A stretch of DNA of 64,000 nt from Streptomyces niveus (lineage in GTDB: Bacteria; Actinomycetota; Actinomycetes; Streptomycetales; Streptomycetaceae): assembly GCF_001723055.1 (NCBI RefSeq), contig NZ_MDCR01000032.1, positions 1 to 64,000 of the forward strand, written 5' to 3'. The notes below the pieces were generated by a model. That model did no database searches and was not told the origin of the DNA. It saw nothing but the letters and a program-made list of their open reading frames with translations. A program made the position numbers and the translations under genes. Numbering within the stretch: the stretch's first letter is position 1; every line of letters begins with the position of its first letter. This document shows positions 16,965 through 26,404 of this stretch, piece by piece.

Positions 16965-18250
16965 TTGGCGATCGGCTCCAGCGTCTCGCGCCCGCCCAGG
17001 TAGGGACGGAGCACTTCCGGCACCCACACCGAACCGTCGGCCTGCTGGTGGTTCTCCAGCAGCGCCACGATCGTGCGCGTGACCGCGCAGAGCGTGCCGT
17101 TCAGCGTCGCGAGTGGCCGCACCTGCTGCTTGCCGTCCTTCGCCTCACGCATCCGTACGGAGAGCCGACGGGCCTGGAAGCCGTCGCAGTTGGACGCGGA
17201 CGTCAGCTCGCGGTACTTGCCCTGCGTCGGGATCCACGCCTCGCAGTCGAACTTGCGCGAGGCCGAGGCACCGAGGTCGCCCGTGGCCACGTCGATCACC
17301 TGGAAGGGCAGCCCGAGGCCGGTGAGCCACTGCTTCTCCCACTCCAGGAGCCGTGTGTGCTCGGCCTCGGCGTCCGCCGGGTCGACGTACGAGAACATCT
17401 CGACCTTGTCGAACTGGTGCACCCGGAAGATGCCCCGGGTGTCCTTGCCGTACGTCCCCGCCTCACGGCGGAAGCAGGGCGAGAAGCCCGCGTACCGCAG
17501 GGGCAGCTTGTCGGCGTCGATGATCTCGTCCATGTGGTACGCGGCGAGCGGCACCTCCGACGTACCGACCAGGTAGAAGTCGTCCTTCTCCAGGTGATAC
17601 ACGTTCTCCGCCGCCTGGCCGAGGAAGCCCGTGCCCTCCATCGCGCGCGGGCGCACCAGCGCGGGAGTCATCATCGGGATGAAGCCGGCCTCGGTCGCCT
17701 GCGCGATCGCCGCGTTCACCAGGGCGAGTTCGAGCAGCGCGCCGATGCCCGTCAGGTAGTAGAAGCGCGAGCCGGAGACCTTCGCGCCGCGCTCCATGTC
17801 GATGGCGCCGAGCGCCTCGCCGAGCTCCAGGTGGTCCTTGGGCTCGAAGCCCTCGGCGGCGAAGTCGCGCGGGGTGCCGATCGTGTCGAGGACGACGAAG
17901 TCCTCCTCGCCGCCCACGGGCACGTCCGGGTGCACGACGTTGCCCAGTTGGAGGAGCAGCCGCCTGGCCTCCTCGTCCGCCTCGTGCTGCGCGGCGTCGG
18001 CGGCCTTCACGGCCGCCGACAGCTCTCGCGTACGGGCCAGCAGCTCGGTCTTCTCGTCGCCGGCGGCCTTGGGGACGAGTTTGCCGAGCGTCTTCTGCTC
18101 GTTGCGCAGCTCGTCGAAGCGGACGCCGGAGGCCCTGCGCCGCTCGTCGGCGGAGAGCAGGGCGTCGACGACGGCGACGTCCTCTCCACGGGCGCGCTGC
18201 GAGGCGCGGACACGGTCGGGGTCGTCTCGGAGCAGGCGAAGGTCAATCAC
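16961..18250 (-). CDS. serS: Seryl-tRNA synthetase
   Basis: 429 residues, normal length. The N-terminal coiled-coil arm (about 30-110) grips the tRNA-Ser variable arm. The class II catalytic domain shows motif 2 [14 protein letters not shown] and FDKVEMF, and motif 3 near [10 protein letters not shown]. It charges tRNA-Ser with serine. The start is GTG at 18250, which gives [10 protein letters not shown]. The 560 bases upstream are rich in DnaA boxes. First gene of a two-gene unit with the HAD phosphatase. Confidence 0.97.
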   Translation of the reverse strand: MIDLRLLRDDPDRVRASQRARGEDVAVVDALLSADERRRASGVRFDELRNEQKTLGKLVPKAAGDEKTELLARTRELSAAVKAADAAQHEADEEARRLLLQLGNVVHPDVPVGGEEDFVVLDTIGTPRDFAAEGFEPKDHLELGEALGAIDMERGAKVSGSRFYYLTGIGALLELALVNAAIAQATEAGFIPMMTPALVRPRAMEGTGFLGQAAENVYHLEKDDFYLVGTSEVPLAAYHMDEIIDADKLPLRYAGFSPCFRREAGTYGKDTRGIFRVHQFDKVEMFSYVDPADAEAEHTRLLEWEKQWLTGLGLPFQVIDVATGDLGASASRKFDCEAWIPTQGKYRELTSASNCDGFQARRLSVRMREAKDGKQQVRPLATLNGTLCAVTRTIVALLENHQQADGSVWVPEVLRPYLGGRETLEPIAK

Positions 18251-18461
18251 CCCACCAGGCTACCGGTGCGTGCTTCCGCCACCCCACCCCATATTTCAGC
18301 GTGTGATGCTTTGTCTGAATTGCCGCAATTGAGGAGAGTGGGGAAAGGGTGAAAGGGGAGGGCCCCTTACGTCAATAACAGGTGGCCAATTCCCCGGAAA
18401 GGGGCACCGGCGATGCCGGGTTGACTCATTTCCCTTACGGCGCAGGGCACTTGGGGCGACG

Positions 18462-18773
18462 TTGTCCACAGAGGCGCACCGGCTTCAAAAGTTATCCACA
18501 GGCTGTGTGGGGAATCTGTGGATCGCGAGGGGCCGCACGGTGAAAGTCCCCGTGGAGGTGGGGGGATTCTCCGCCAGGACCCGCTTCACATACTCGTTCG
18601 GGTGGGACTTGGTCCCTCCAACGAGTTGATCAATGGAATAGAGGTGACACGGGCCGGCTGTGCGTCCTGTGGACGGAAGCGCTGTCGCTGAGGAGATTTG
18701 TCGACCCTGCCGTCCGGCGCTGTCGACTTGTCCCCAGGGTGGCCGACCGTCCTGTGGATAACTCTGTGGACAA
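18462..18773. promoter_or_regulatory. Cluster of six DnaA boxes upstream of serS
   Basis: The 560-base gap between pheA and serS (18251-18810) has no gene. It holds TTGTCCACA 18462-18470, TTATCCACA 18492-18500, TGTGGATCG 18517-18525, TGTGGACGG 18668-18676, TGTGGATAA 18753-18761 and TGTGGACAA 18765-18773. Four match the Streptomyces/E. coli consensus perfectly on one strand or the other. The orientation flips across the cluster: the first two read forward, the last four reverse. A hairpin sits between them. The segment is far from dnaA/dnaN, so it is a non-oriC cluster. Confidence 0.75.
18592..18626. repeat. Nested inverted repeat within the DnaA-box cluster
   Basis: Outer arms ACTCGTT (18592-18598) and AACGAGT (18620-18626), with inner arms GGGAC/GTCCC around TTG at about 18604-18616. 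It lies between the two halves of the DnaA-box cluster, upstream of both flanking genes' starts or ends, so it may be structural rather than a terminator. Confidence 0.4.
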
Positions 18774-18810
18774 CAGGGCCCATCCCCGTCGCCCCACCGC
18801 CGCCGTCGGC

Positions 18811-19746
18811 TCAGATCCGCCCGTCCTGGCTGCGGGCCAGCCAGTCGGCGGCGTCCATGAACTCCCCGTCCGACGTCCCCGCGCGCAGCGGCCGTACGTC
18901 CTGCGGAGTCACACCGGCCCTCGGGTACGACCCCAGGAACCGCACCTTCGGACTGATCCGCTTCAGCCCCATCAGCGCCTCGCCCACCCGCCGGTCCGAG
19001 ATATGGCCCTCGGCGTCCACGGCGAAGCAGTAGTTACCGATGCCCGCGCCCGTCGGCCGTGACTGGATGAGCATCAGGTTGACCCCGCGGACGGCGAACT
19101 CCTGAAGCAGTTCGAGCAGCGCGCCCGGATGGTCCTCGCCGAGCCAGACCACCACCGACGTCTTGTCCGCCCCGGTCGGCGCCGCCGGCCGCGCGGGCCT
19201 GCCCACCAGGACGAAACGCGTCTCCGCGTTCTCGGCGTCGTGGATCTCGGTGACCAGGGCTTCCAGCCCGTACGTCGCCGCCGCGAACTCACCCGCGAAG
19301 GCGGCGTCGAACCGGCCCTCCTGGACCAGCCGCGCGCCGTCCGCGTTCGACGCGGCAGACTCCCACAGGGCGTTCGGCAGATGGGCCCGCAGCCAGTTGC
19401 GCACCTGCGGCTGCGCCACCGGATGTCCGGTCACCGTCTTGATGTCGGTAAGGGCCGTGCCCGGCCTGACGAGAAGCGCGAAGGCGATCGGCAGGACCAC
19501 CTCGCGGTAGATCATCAGCGGCTCGCCCGACGCGAGTTCGTCGAGGGTCGCGGTGACTCCGCCCTCCACCGAGTTCTCGATCGGTACGAGGGCAGCCGCG
19601 GCGTCCCCGTGCCGTACGGCATCGAGGGCGGCGGGCACCGAGACCATCGGGATCAGCTCCCGGGTGGCGGCTTCCGGAAGGGTGCGGAGGGCGGCTTCGG
19701 TGAAGGTGCCCTCGGGGCCCAGGTACGTATAGCGCGTGGCCGACAT
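18811..19746 (-). CDS. pheA: Prephenate dehydratase
   Basis: 311 residues. The catalytic domain has YLGPEGTFTEAAL at the N terminus, PIENSVEGGV around 55 and the TRF motif in NAETRFVLVG around 180. A C-terminal ACT domain (about 195-280) has GALLELLQEF and a variant of the ESRP motif, IQSRPTG, where phenylalanine feedback acts. It converts prephenate to phenylpyruvate in phenylalanine synthesis. Monofunctional, without chorismate mutase, as usual in actinobacteria. Downstream of the copper/Dyp operon on the same strand, 94 bases away. Confidence 0.95.
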   Translation of the reverse strand: MSATRYTYLGPEGTFTEAALRTLPEAATRELIPMVSVPAALDAVRHGDAAAALVPIENSVEGGVTATLDELASGEPLMIYREVVLPIAFALLVRPGTALTDIKTVTGHPVAQPQVRNWLRAHLPNALWESAASNADGARLVQEGRFDAAFAGEFAAATYGLEALVTEIHDAENAETRFVLVGRPARPAAPTGADKTSVVVWLGEDHPGALLELLQEFAVRGVNLMLIQSRPTGAGIGNYCFAVDAEGHISDRRVGEALMGLKRISPKVRFLGSYPRAGVTPQDVRPLRAGTSDGEFMDAADWLARSQDGRI

Positions 19747-19840
19747 GTGGTCACCTTAGTCCGACCGGTGGACGGCCCAGGACCTCAGCTCCGACGCCGC
19801 TCCCGGGCCGTCCTCGGCTCTGACCGGCCTCCCCGCCCCC

Positions 19841-21163
19841 TCAGGACTCCAGCAGCCGCTGGCCCACGTACTCGCCCTCGCGCGGCCCGCCGGGCACCGC
19901 GTACAGGCCGCTCGACTCGTGCCGTACGAAAGCCGACAGCGCGTCACCCCGGTCGAGCTTGCGCTGCACCGGCACGAAGCCCCGCAGCGGATCGGCCTGC
20001 CAGCAGATGAACAGCAGACCCGCGTCCGGGGTGCCGTCCGCCGCGAGCCCGTCGTGGAAGGAGAACGGGCGGCGCAGCATCGCGGCCCCGCCGTTCTGCT
20101 CCGGCGCCGAGATCCGCGCGTGCGCGTTGTCCGGGATGACGAGCTTGCCGTCGGGTCCGGTCTTGTCCAGGGCGAGCGCGGTCGTCTCCGTGCCGCCGGT
20201 GAGCGGGGCGCCGTCGGACTTGCGGCGGCCGATGACCAGTTCCTGGCGGTCGACCGGCAGGGCGTCCCAGTCGTCGAGCAGCATCCGGATGCGGCGTACG
20301 ACGGCGTACGAGCCACCCGCCATCCAGTCGGGTGTCCCGGCCGGCGGCTTCGCCGGAACGAAGATCCGCCGGTCGAAGTCGGCGTCCGTCGGCTTCGGGT
20401 TGTTGGTGCCGTCGACCTGGCCCATCAGATTACGGGCCGTCATGGGCCGGGCGGTGGCGCCGGGCGAACGGTTGAAGCCGTTCATCTGCCACCGTACGCG
20501 CGCCGCGTCGCCCGCCTCCTTAAGGAGGGCGCGCAGCGCGTGGAAGGCGACGAGCGAGTCGTCCGAGCCGATCTGGACCCACAGATCGCCGTTGCTGCGG
20601 CGGGCGTCGAGATGGTCCGAGGAGAAGGCCGGCAGCGGGTCGAGCGCCGAGGGGCGGCGGTCGGCCAGCTTCGTCACGTCGAAGAAGGTCCGGCCGAAGC
20701 CGAAGGTGACCGTCAGCGCGGAGGGCCCGGCGTCCAGCGCGATGCCGGTGTCGCCCTCGCCGGCCGGTTCGCCCGCCATGAGCCGCCGCGCGGTCCCCGA
20801 CCAGCGGCGCAGCAGCGCGGCGGCCTCCTTGCGCCCGGCTCCCGGAGCCAGATCGAGGCCCACGAGATGGCCGCGGGCCTGGAGCGGGGTGGTGATGCCG
20901 GCCTGGTGGGCGCCGTGGAAGGCGACGGTGGCCGAGCCGACCGTGGCGAGCGCGGTCGGTTCGTCGGGGCGGGTCGCGGCGTACGCGGCGCTCCCGCCGG
21001 CCGCCCCGGCGACGAGGCCCGCGGCGCCGGCGGCGCCGGCCGTACCGATCAGGCGCCGCCGCGAGATCGCGGGCCTGGCGTCGGCGGAAGGCGCATCAGT
21101 TCCGGTTCCGGTTCCGGTTCCGGTTCCGTTTCCGGTGCCGCCGGTCGTACGGGTGTCGCTCAC
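19841..21163 (-). CDS. dtpA: Tat-exported Dyp-type haem peroxidase
   Basis: 440 residues. The twin-Arg signal SRRRLIGTAGAAG lies after a Gly/Thr repeat (GTGTGTGTGTD) encoded by an iterated hexamer at about 21100-21130. The Dyp motif GQVDG is around residue 250 and the distal Arg region includes ARISAPEQ. Family enzymes oxidise dyes with H2O2; in S. lividans the orthologue DtpA acts with Sco and a copper chaperone in development (from memory). The start is GTG at 21163, 4 bases after the CopC-CopD stop. Last gene of the copper operon, so extracellular and copper-linked (inference). Alternative: EfeB-type deferrochelatase. Confidence 0.88.
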   Translation of the reverse strand: MSDTRTTGGTGNGTGTGTGTGTDAPSADARPAISRRRLIGTAGAAGAAGLVAGAAGGSAAYAATRPDEPTALATVGSATVAFHGAHQAGITTPLQARGHLVGLDLAPGAGRKEAAALLRRWSGTARRLMAGEPAGEGDTGIALDAGPSALTVTFGFGRTFFDVTKLADRRPSALDPLPAFSSDHLDARRSNGDLWVQIGSDDSLVAFHALRALLKEAGDAARVRWQMNGFNRSPGATARPMTARNLMGQVDGTNNPKPTDADFDRRIFVPAKPPAGTPDWMAGGSYAVVRRIRMLLDDWDALPVDRQELVIGRRKSDGAPLTGGTETTALALDKTGPDGKLVIPDNAHARISAPEQNGGAAMLRRPFSFHDGLAADGTPDAGLLFICWQADPLRGFVPVQRKLDRGDALSAFVRHESSGLYAVPGGPREGEYVGQRLLES

Positions 21164-21167
21164 GAGG

Positions 21168-23189
21168 TCAGCCGATCTTCACGTTCTTCTCGATGGTGGT
21201 CTGGTCGATGTCCGACGTCCGCACGGTCACCTGGAGGTGCCAGTCGCCGGGCATCGGGATCTGTACGTTGCCCGCGCTCCAGTGTCCCGCCGCGAGCCGC
21301 TCGGGCACGACGGGAAGCGGTCCGATCTGCTGGGACTTCAGGGTGTACGCGACCTTCACCTCGGGCACGTCCATCGGCTTGCCGTCCGGGCCGTCGATCC
21401 AGACGTGCATGAGGTTGGTGCCGGGGCGGGCGGGGTCGATGGTGAGCCGCAGGGTGCCCTTGCCCTTCGTACCGCCGGTGTCGAAGGGCTCGGTGAGGTT
21501 GACGGGGCGGGCGGGCGCGGGAGCGGCGGCCTCGGTGCCGGTGCGGCTGACCTCCTTCTCCTGCGTACGGCCCGGCTCGGTGCCCGTCAGGGCGGTCGTG
21601 ACGGCGAGCACCACCAGGGCGACGCACGCCTCGATCAGTACGGAGCGGCGCAGTCCGGACCGCTCGGTGTCGGCGTCGCGGTCGCGCTTCTTGCGGGCGG
21701 TGGCCAGCGCGGTGCGCTGGCGGGCGAGTTGGGCGGCACGCTCGGGGTCGGCAGCGGTGCCGGCCTCCGCCACGTCCTTCTCGGCCGTCTCCTCCACCAC
21801 GTCGACGCCGGCTTTCACACCGACTTTCACGCCTGCTTCGGCGTCGGCTTCGGCGCCCGCCTCCGCGGTCTTCGCGGTCTTCGCGTCCTCGCCCAGCAGC
21901 CCCGTCCAGCGCCGCGAGAACCAGGCGGCACCGAGCAGGACGGCGATCAGCCCGATCTTGACCAGCAGGAGCTGCCCGTACGACGTACCGGTCCACGCGT
22001 CCCAGGAGCCGACCTGCCGCCACGACTGGTACACCCCGGTCACGGCCAGCACGACGACGCTGGTGAAGGCGATCCGCGAGAAGCGCCGCACGGCGGCCCG
22101 TTCGAGGTCCGGCACCCGGTAGAGGGCGACCAGCAGCGACACGAGGCCGCCGAGCCACGCGGCGACGGCCAGCAGATGCAGGACGTCGAGCGGCATGGCG
22201 AGGCCGGTCTGGATCCCGGTCGACGCGTGCTCGGACAGCGCCCAGGTCCCGGCGATCCCGGCGGCGACGACCGTGCCGCCCAGGCTCAGCCCGAAGGCGA
22301 GATCGGCCTTCGCCTTCCCCGCCTCCGCGTTGCCCTCCCCGTCCATCTCCGCTTCCGCTTCCGCTTCCGCTTCTGCTTCCGTGACGCGCTTCGCGTACGC
22401 GCCGAACAGCACGGCGATGAAGAGCGCGGCGGCCCCGAGCAGCAGCAGCCGCGACACGAGCGCGGCGCCCGTCTTGGTGTCCAGTACGTCCGAAAGACCG
22501 CCGAGGTCGAACATGTCGCCGAGCTTGCCGGACCCGGTGTACGGCGTCCTCAGTAGGAGGAGGACGAGTGTCGCCGCGGTCAGCGTGACCCAGCCGCCGA
22601 CGACGAGCCGTTGCAACGGCCGTACGGACGCGCCCCGCTGCCAGCAGGCCAGGACGAACGCCGCACCGCCGACGAGCAGGATGAACCCGGCGTACGAGAT
22701 GTAGCGCACCGTGTCGTACAGCGTGCCGACCAGTCCGCCTCCGGCCTCCTGGTCGGGCACGGTGGCCGTGGTCGCCGACGGCGCCCCGACGGAGAAGGTG
22801 AAGGCGCCGGACACGGGATGGCTGTCGGCGGAGACCGCCTGCCAGGCGACGGTGTACGTGCCGTCGGGCAGTCCGGGCTTCAGGCCGACGGCGTAGCGGA
22901 CGGTGCCGCCCTGGCTCAGGTCCCGCATCTTCGCGACGTCGACACGTTTGCTGCTGGGGTCGAGGACCCGGATGGAGTCGTCGCCCATGGCGATCTGTTC
23001 GGAGAAGGTGAGGGTGACCTCCCGTGGAGCGACGTCGACCACCGCCCCGTCCTTCGGATCGCTGCCCGTGAGCGCCGCGTGCGCCGACGCCGTACCGGCG
23101 AGCGCGCCGAGGAGGCCGACGGTCAGTACGGCGGTGACGAGCAGCAGCCGTATCAGCTGTGGTCCGAAGCGGGGGGCGATGGCCGTCAT
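21168..23189 (-). CDS. CopC-CopD fusion copper protein
   Basis: 673 residues. A signal peptide ends at TASAHAALTGSDPKDG, giving an N-terminal His on the CopC domain (about 36-135), as needed to bind Cu(II). A CopD membrane domain of about eight helices follows (about 150-440), then a C-terminal extracellular domain of YtkA type. Two low-complexity stretches, EAEAEAEAEAEMDG near 270 and an Ala/Glu/Val run near 455, come from hexamer repeats and look like slippage-prone linkers. It probably moves or buffers copper for Sco and the oxidase. Starts 14 bases after the chaperone gene. Confidence 0.87.
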   Translation of the reverse strand: MTAIAPRFGPQLIRLLLVTAVLTVGLLGALAGTASAHAALTGSDPKDGAVVDVAPREVTLTFSEQIAMGDDSIRVLDPSSKRVDVAKMRDLSQGGTVRYAVGLKPGLPDGTYTVAWQAVSADSHPVSGAFTFSVGAPSATTATVPDQEAGGGLVGTLYDTVRYISYAGFILLVGGAAFVLACWQRGASVRPLQRLVVGGWVTLTAATLVLLLLRTPYTGSGKLGDMFDLGGLSDVLDTKTGAALVSRLLLLGAAALFIAVLFGAYAKRVTEAEAEAEAEAEMDGEGNAEAGKAKADLAFGLSLGGTVVAAGIAGTWALSEHASTGIQTGLAMPLDVLHLLAVAAWLGGLVSLLVALYRVPDLERAAVRRFSRIAFTSVVVLAVTGVYQSWRQVGSWDAWTGTSYGQLLLVKIGLIAVLLGAAWFSRRWTGLLGEDAKTAKTAEAGAEADAEAGVKVGVKAGVDVVEETAEKDVAEAGTAADPERAAQLARQRTALATARKKRDRDADTERSGLRRSVLIEACVALVVLAVTTALTGTEPGRTQEKEVSRTGTEAAAPAPARPVNLTEPFDTGGTKGKGTLRLTIDPARPGTNLMHVWIDGPDGKPMDVPEVKVAYTLKSQQIGPLPVVPERLAAGHWSAGNVQIPMPGDWHLQVTVRTSDIDQTTIEKNVKIG

Positions 23190-23203
23190 GGTGAGTCAGT
23201 CCC

Positions 23204-23674
23204 TCAGTGCTGCGTGGGGTTGTAGGTGGTCTCCTTGACGGGAAGGTCGACCTTGATGGGGTCGGTCTTCTCGAAGTGCAGTTCCACGGAGATCCGCTGG
23301 CCTTGTTCGGGCTTCGTCTTCAGGCCCATGAACATCAGATGGCTGCCGCCGCGCGCCAGACTCAGCTCGCCGCCGGCCGGGATGTCGAAGGACTTCACCT
23401 GCCGCATCTTCTGGTCCTTGGTCTCGTGGATCGTGACCTCGTCGGAGATGTCGCTGGTGACGGACGTGAGCTTGTCCGCCGCGCCGCCGCTGTTGGTGAC
23501 CGTGAGGAAGCCGGACGCCATGTCGCTGACGGGCTGCGGCATGAACGCTCCGGTGACCTTCAACTGAGGTGTGTCCTCGGCGGCGTCCGCCGACGAGCAC
23601 CCGGCGAGCGCCACCACTGACAGCAGCGACGCGAGCGCCGCTGCGGCGGCCGTGGGAGCGCCGCGCCGCCTCAC
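23204..23674 (-). CDS. PCuAC-type copper chaperone lipoprotein
   Basis: 156 residues. An N-terminal signal ends in lipobox LAGC, so it is anchored outside the membrane. The copper-binding pattern is H (TIHETKDQKM), then a distant HLMFMGL segment that supplies His and Met. PCuAC proteins carry Cu(I) to Sco or the CuA site of cytochrome oxidase; the S. lividans orthologue is ECuC (memory). GTG at 23674 overlaps the sco stop as GTGA, so the pair is co-translated. Confidence 0.88.
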   Translation of the reverse strand: MRRRGAPTAAAAALASLLSVVALAGCSSADAAEDTPQLKVTGAFMPQPVSDMASGFLTVTNSGGAADKLTSVTSDISDEVTIHETKDQKMRQVKSFDIPAGGELSLARGGSHLMFMGLKTKPEQGQRISVELHFEKTDPIKVDLPVKETTYNPTQH

Positions 23675-24344
23675 GGGGTCTCGCCCTTGACGAGCTTGGG
23701 CAGGTCCTTCGCGTAGTCGTCGGCGGTCGTGTCCTCCCCGTACAGGACGTAACCGCCGTCCGTCTTCGGTGAGAAGGCGATGACCTGGGCGCCGTGCATG
23801 GAGACGACGGTGCCGTCCTTCTCCTTGGTCGCCGGTTCGATGCCGATGCCGACCTGGCGCGCGCCCGCCTGGATGGTCGCGAAGTCGCCGGTGAGACCGA
23901 CGAAGGACGGGTCGCCCGCGCTGGGCAGCCACTTGGCCAGCTCGGCGGAGGTGTCCCGTTCGGGGTCGGTGGTGACGAACACGACCTGGAGCTTGTCCTG
24001 GTCGGCCTTGGGCAGTGCCTTCCGGGCGATGGCGATGTTGCTCATCGTCAGCGGGCAGACGTCGGGGCAGTGCGTGTAGCCGAAGTAGATCAGCGTCGGC
24101 TTGCCCTTGGTCTCCTCGCGGAAGTCGTACGTCTTGCCCTTCGTGTCCTTCAGGACGAGGTTCGGCTTCTCGAAGGGCTTGTCGAGCACGGTCGCCGCCT
24201 GCGTCTTCGGCTGGGTGGAGACATCGGCCACGGGCTTCGACGAGTCGTCGTCGCCGCTTCCGCAGGCGGACAGGGTGAGTGCCGCCACCGCCGTGAGTGC
24301 GGCGGCGGTGAGCACGGTCTTCTTGCGCATGGAGATAGTTCCCA
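23671..24344 (-). CDS. sco: Sco1/SenC copper chaperone lipoprotein
   Basis: 224 residues. The lipoprotein signal ends LTLSACGSG. The thioredoxin fold has the copper motif YFGYTHCPDVCPLTM (CxxxC) around residue 105, with the third ligand His in VVSMHGAQV around 185. It delivers copper to the CuA centre of cytochrome c oxidase. Start uncertain: ATG 24344 or ATG 24329 (MRKKTVL); neither has a strong ribosome-binding site. 54 bases from ycnI and overlapping the chaperone gene. Confidence 0.93.
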
Positions 24345-24398
24345 TTGGTGGATTACGGGCTCCGGGCGCGGGCCCTTCGACGGGCCCGCGCCCGCTGA

Positions 24399-25244
24399 TC
24401 AGCTGGCGGGGGTGTCGGTGGACGACGGGGTACGGCGGCGGCCGGCCAGGACGCCGTAGGCGACACCGGCGATGCCGATGACGATGCCGGCGATGCCGAG
24501 GCCACGGGCCGTTCCGTCGCTGCTGTCGGAGGAGGCGGCGCTCGCGGTCTTGTGGTCCGCGCTCTCGTCGGACGCGTGGTCCGCGCCGCCCTTGGCGTCG
24601 TCGCCCGCCTTGTCGCCGGCGGGTGCGCCATGGCCGTCCTCGGAGGCGGCGGTCAGCGTCAGGACCGGCGCCGGGCTCTCGGGCTCGGCGCCCTCGACGG
24701 GCGCGTCGATCCAGCGCACGACCTCGTCGTTGTCGTACGTCTGGAGGGTCTTGAACACCAGCTGGTCGGCGTTCTCGGGCAGCTGGCCGATGGAGAGCGG
24801 GAACTGCTGGAAGTAGCCGGGCGCGACCCCGCCGTCGCCCGTGGCGGTCCAGGTGACCTTCGAGACGGCTTCGGTGATCTGCTTGCCGTGCATCTCGATC
24901 GGCTTGGCGAGCTTGCTCTTGGTGACGACGATCTTCCAGCCGGGCACGGTCTGCGGCGCCACCGACGCCAGCGGGTGCTCGGTCGGGAAGTTGACTTCGA
25001 GCTTGACCGTCGAGGCGTCGTCGCGCTCGTTCGGCACCTTGAAGTTGACCGTCGCGTAGCCGCCCTTGGCGGCTTCGCCGACCGGCTGTACGCCGACGTG
25101 CGCGAGGGCGGGACCGGCCATCAGTACGACGGCGGACGCGGCGACGCCGCCGACGACTGCCGCACGGCGCGCGGTGCGCGTACGGCCGACGGTGGACGGC
25201 CGCGAGACACCGCGACGAGACGTGTTCGTACGAGAGGCGTTCAT
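24399..25244 (-). CDS. ycnI: YcnI-like (DUF1775) copper-binding membrane-anchored protein
   Basis: 281 residues. A signal peptide cleaved at PALA-HVGVQP leaves His as residue 1, the expected copper ligand of YcnI. The DUF1775 beta-sandwich spans about 50-190 and includes VPNERD, EVNFPTEHP and a Trp in the VTWTATG strand. An Asp/Ala/Lys-rich linker and one C-terminal helix (IAGIVIGIAGVAYGVLAG) followed by RRR anchor it outside the cell. ATG 25244 is preceded by GGAGTG. Head of the copper operon, or second after the membrane protein upstream. Confidence 0.88.
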   Translation of the reverse strand: MNASRTNTSRRGVSRPSTVGRTRTARRAAVVGGVAASAVVLMAGPALAHVGVQPVGEAAKGGYATVNFKVPNERDDASTVKLEVNFPTEHPLASVAPQTVPGWKIVVTKSKLAKPIEMHGKQITEAVSKVTWTATGDGGVAPGYFQQFPLSIGQLPENADQLVFKTLQTYDNDEVVRWIDAPVEGAEPESPAPVLTLTAASEDGHGAPAGDKAGDDAKGGADHASDESADHKTASAASSDSSDGTARGLGIAGIVIGIAGVAYGVLAGRRRTPSSTDTPAS

Positions 25245-25351
25245 GACAGAGACACTCCACGGGTGTGGGAGAGACGGTGAGCCGTGCGCGGATACGCGTC
25301 GGCATCGCGACGGCACCGTCCTCCGTACTACGTACGGGGCGTGTCGTCGCG

Positions 25352-26212
25352 TCAGGCGGCGAGAGTGAATACGGCCGGCGGGCCGCGCCTGATCACCGAA
25401 TGCTGGAGTGTCTCCTCCGCGTACGACGGCGGGGCGTCGCGCCGGGGGGTGGGCCTGGCGAGCGGTCCGGGGGCCGGCGTGACCGGCAGCCCGGCGCGCA
25501 GGGCCCGTACGAGACCGAGGGCGGCCCGGAGCGCCCGCAGCCGCGCGTTGTCGGCGACGGCCTCGCCGAAGCCGTCGCCGAGGCCCTGGGACGAGAGCGT
25601 GGCGAGCCGCGCGAGCGCGAGGTCGCCGCGGCGCATGAGCCAGCCGGTCGCCAGGGCGGCCAGCAGGTGGGTGAGGAACATGGGCAGGCTCGGCAGCTCC
25701 GGCAGCAGTGCCGCCGCCCCGCCGGTCCCATCGGCCGCCGCCTGGGCGGTCGTTGCGGCGGACATGCCATCGTGCAGGTGACCGCCCTGCGCGGGCCCGG
25801 CGCCGAGGGTGGCGGGGTCGATCCCGGCGTCGGTCACGATGCGGTGGGCGTCGCCCGCGCTCAGCGAGGCCGGACCGGCGCCGCAGATCAGCTTCGCCGC
25901 CATGCGGATCAGTACGTCGTCGGCGCCCGGGCGCATGGTCAGGTGATGCTGGCTCATCCCGAACAGGGTGTGCAGCGCGAGCTGTCCACCCGTCAGGGCG
26001 AGCGCTATGGCGGGCAGCGAGCGGGCGCGTCCGGCGAGCGGCGCGGCCACGGCGAAGACACCGCCGAATCCGACGACGAGCGTCCACCACGGGACGGCCT
26101 GACAGGCCGCGATCACATGTCCGGTCCCGGCCAGCACGACACAGACCGCGGTGAACACCGCGGTCCTGAGGAGCCGCAGACCGGCTCCGGTGTGTGCGAC
26201 ACGATCCGGCAT
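25352..26212 (-). CDS. Hypothetical membrane protein upstream of the copper operon
   Basis: 286 residues, unrecognised. Several helices are visible: LRTAVFTAVCVVLAGTGHVI, VPWWTLVVGFGGVFAVAAPLAG, AIALALTGGQLALHTLFGMSQHH and LPMFLTHLLAALATGWLM. The His-rich MSQHHLTM and GGHLHDGM segments could bind metal but this is only suggestive. About 107 bases separate it from ycnI, so it may share the operon. Its position beside YcnI in streptomycetes suggests a role in copper handling (inference). Confidence 0.6.
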   Translation of the reverse strand: MPDRVAHTGAGLRLLRTAVFTAVCVVLAGTGHVIAACQAVPWWTLVVGFGGVFAVAAPLAGRARSLPAIALALTGGQLALHTLFGMSQHHLTMRPGADDVLIRMAAKLICGAGPASLSAGDAHRIVTDAGIDPATLGAGPAQGGHLHDGMSAATTAQAAADGTGGAAALLPELPSLPMFLTHLLAALATGWLMRRGDLALARLATLSSQGLGDGFGEAVADNARLRALRAALGLVRALRAGLPVTPAPGPLARPTPRRDAPPSYAEETLQHSVIRRGPPAVFTLAA

Positions 26213-26404
26213 GGCCGGGTCATCATCGCACTGCGGTCGGTGGCTTCGTACGGCAGGTCCGGAAGATCACCCTCTGTCCCATACAACGGAGGGCCGTCCA
26301 TGCGCGTCCGCCGAATGAGTTCTTTCACGTGATCGATGTGCTTACGAGTCGCCTACCAGGGCAATACGTATCGGTATGTCGAGCTGTGGCCAGGAGGCTG
26401 GAGC

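Noticed and set aside
18251..18810. A second oriC
   Set aside because: DnaA boxes are clustered, but dnaA, dnaN and an AT-rich unwinding region are absent, and synteny places oriC elsewhere.
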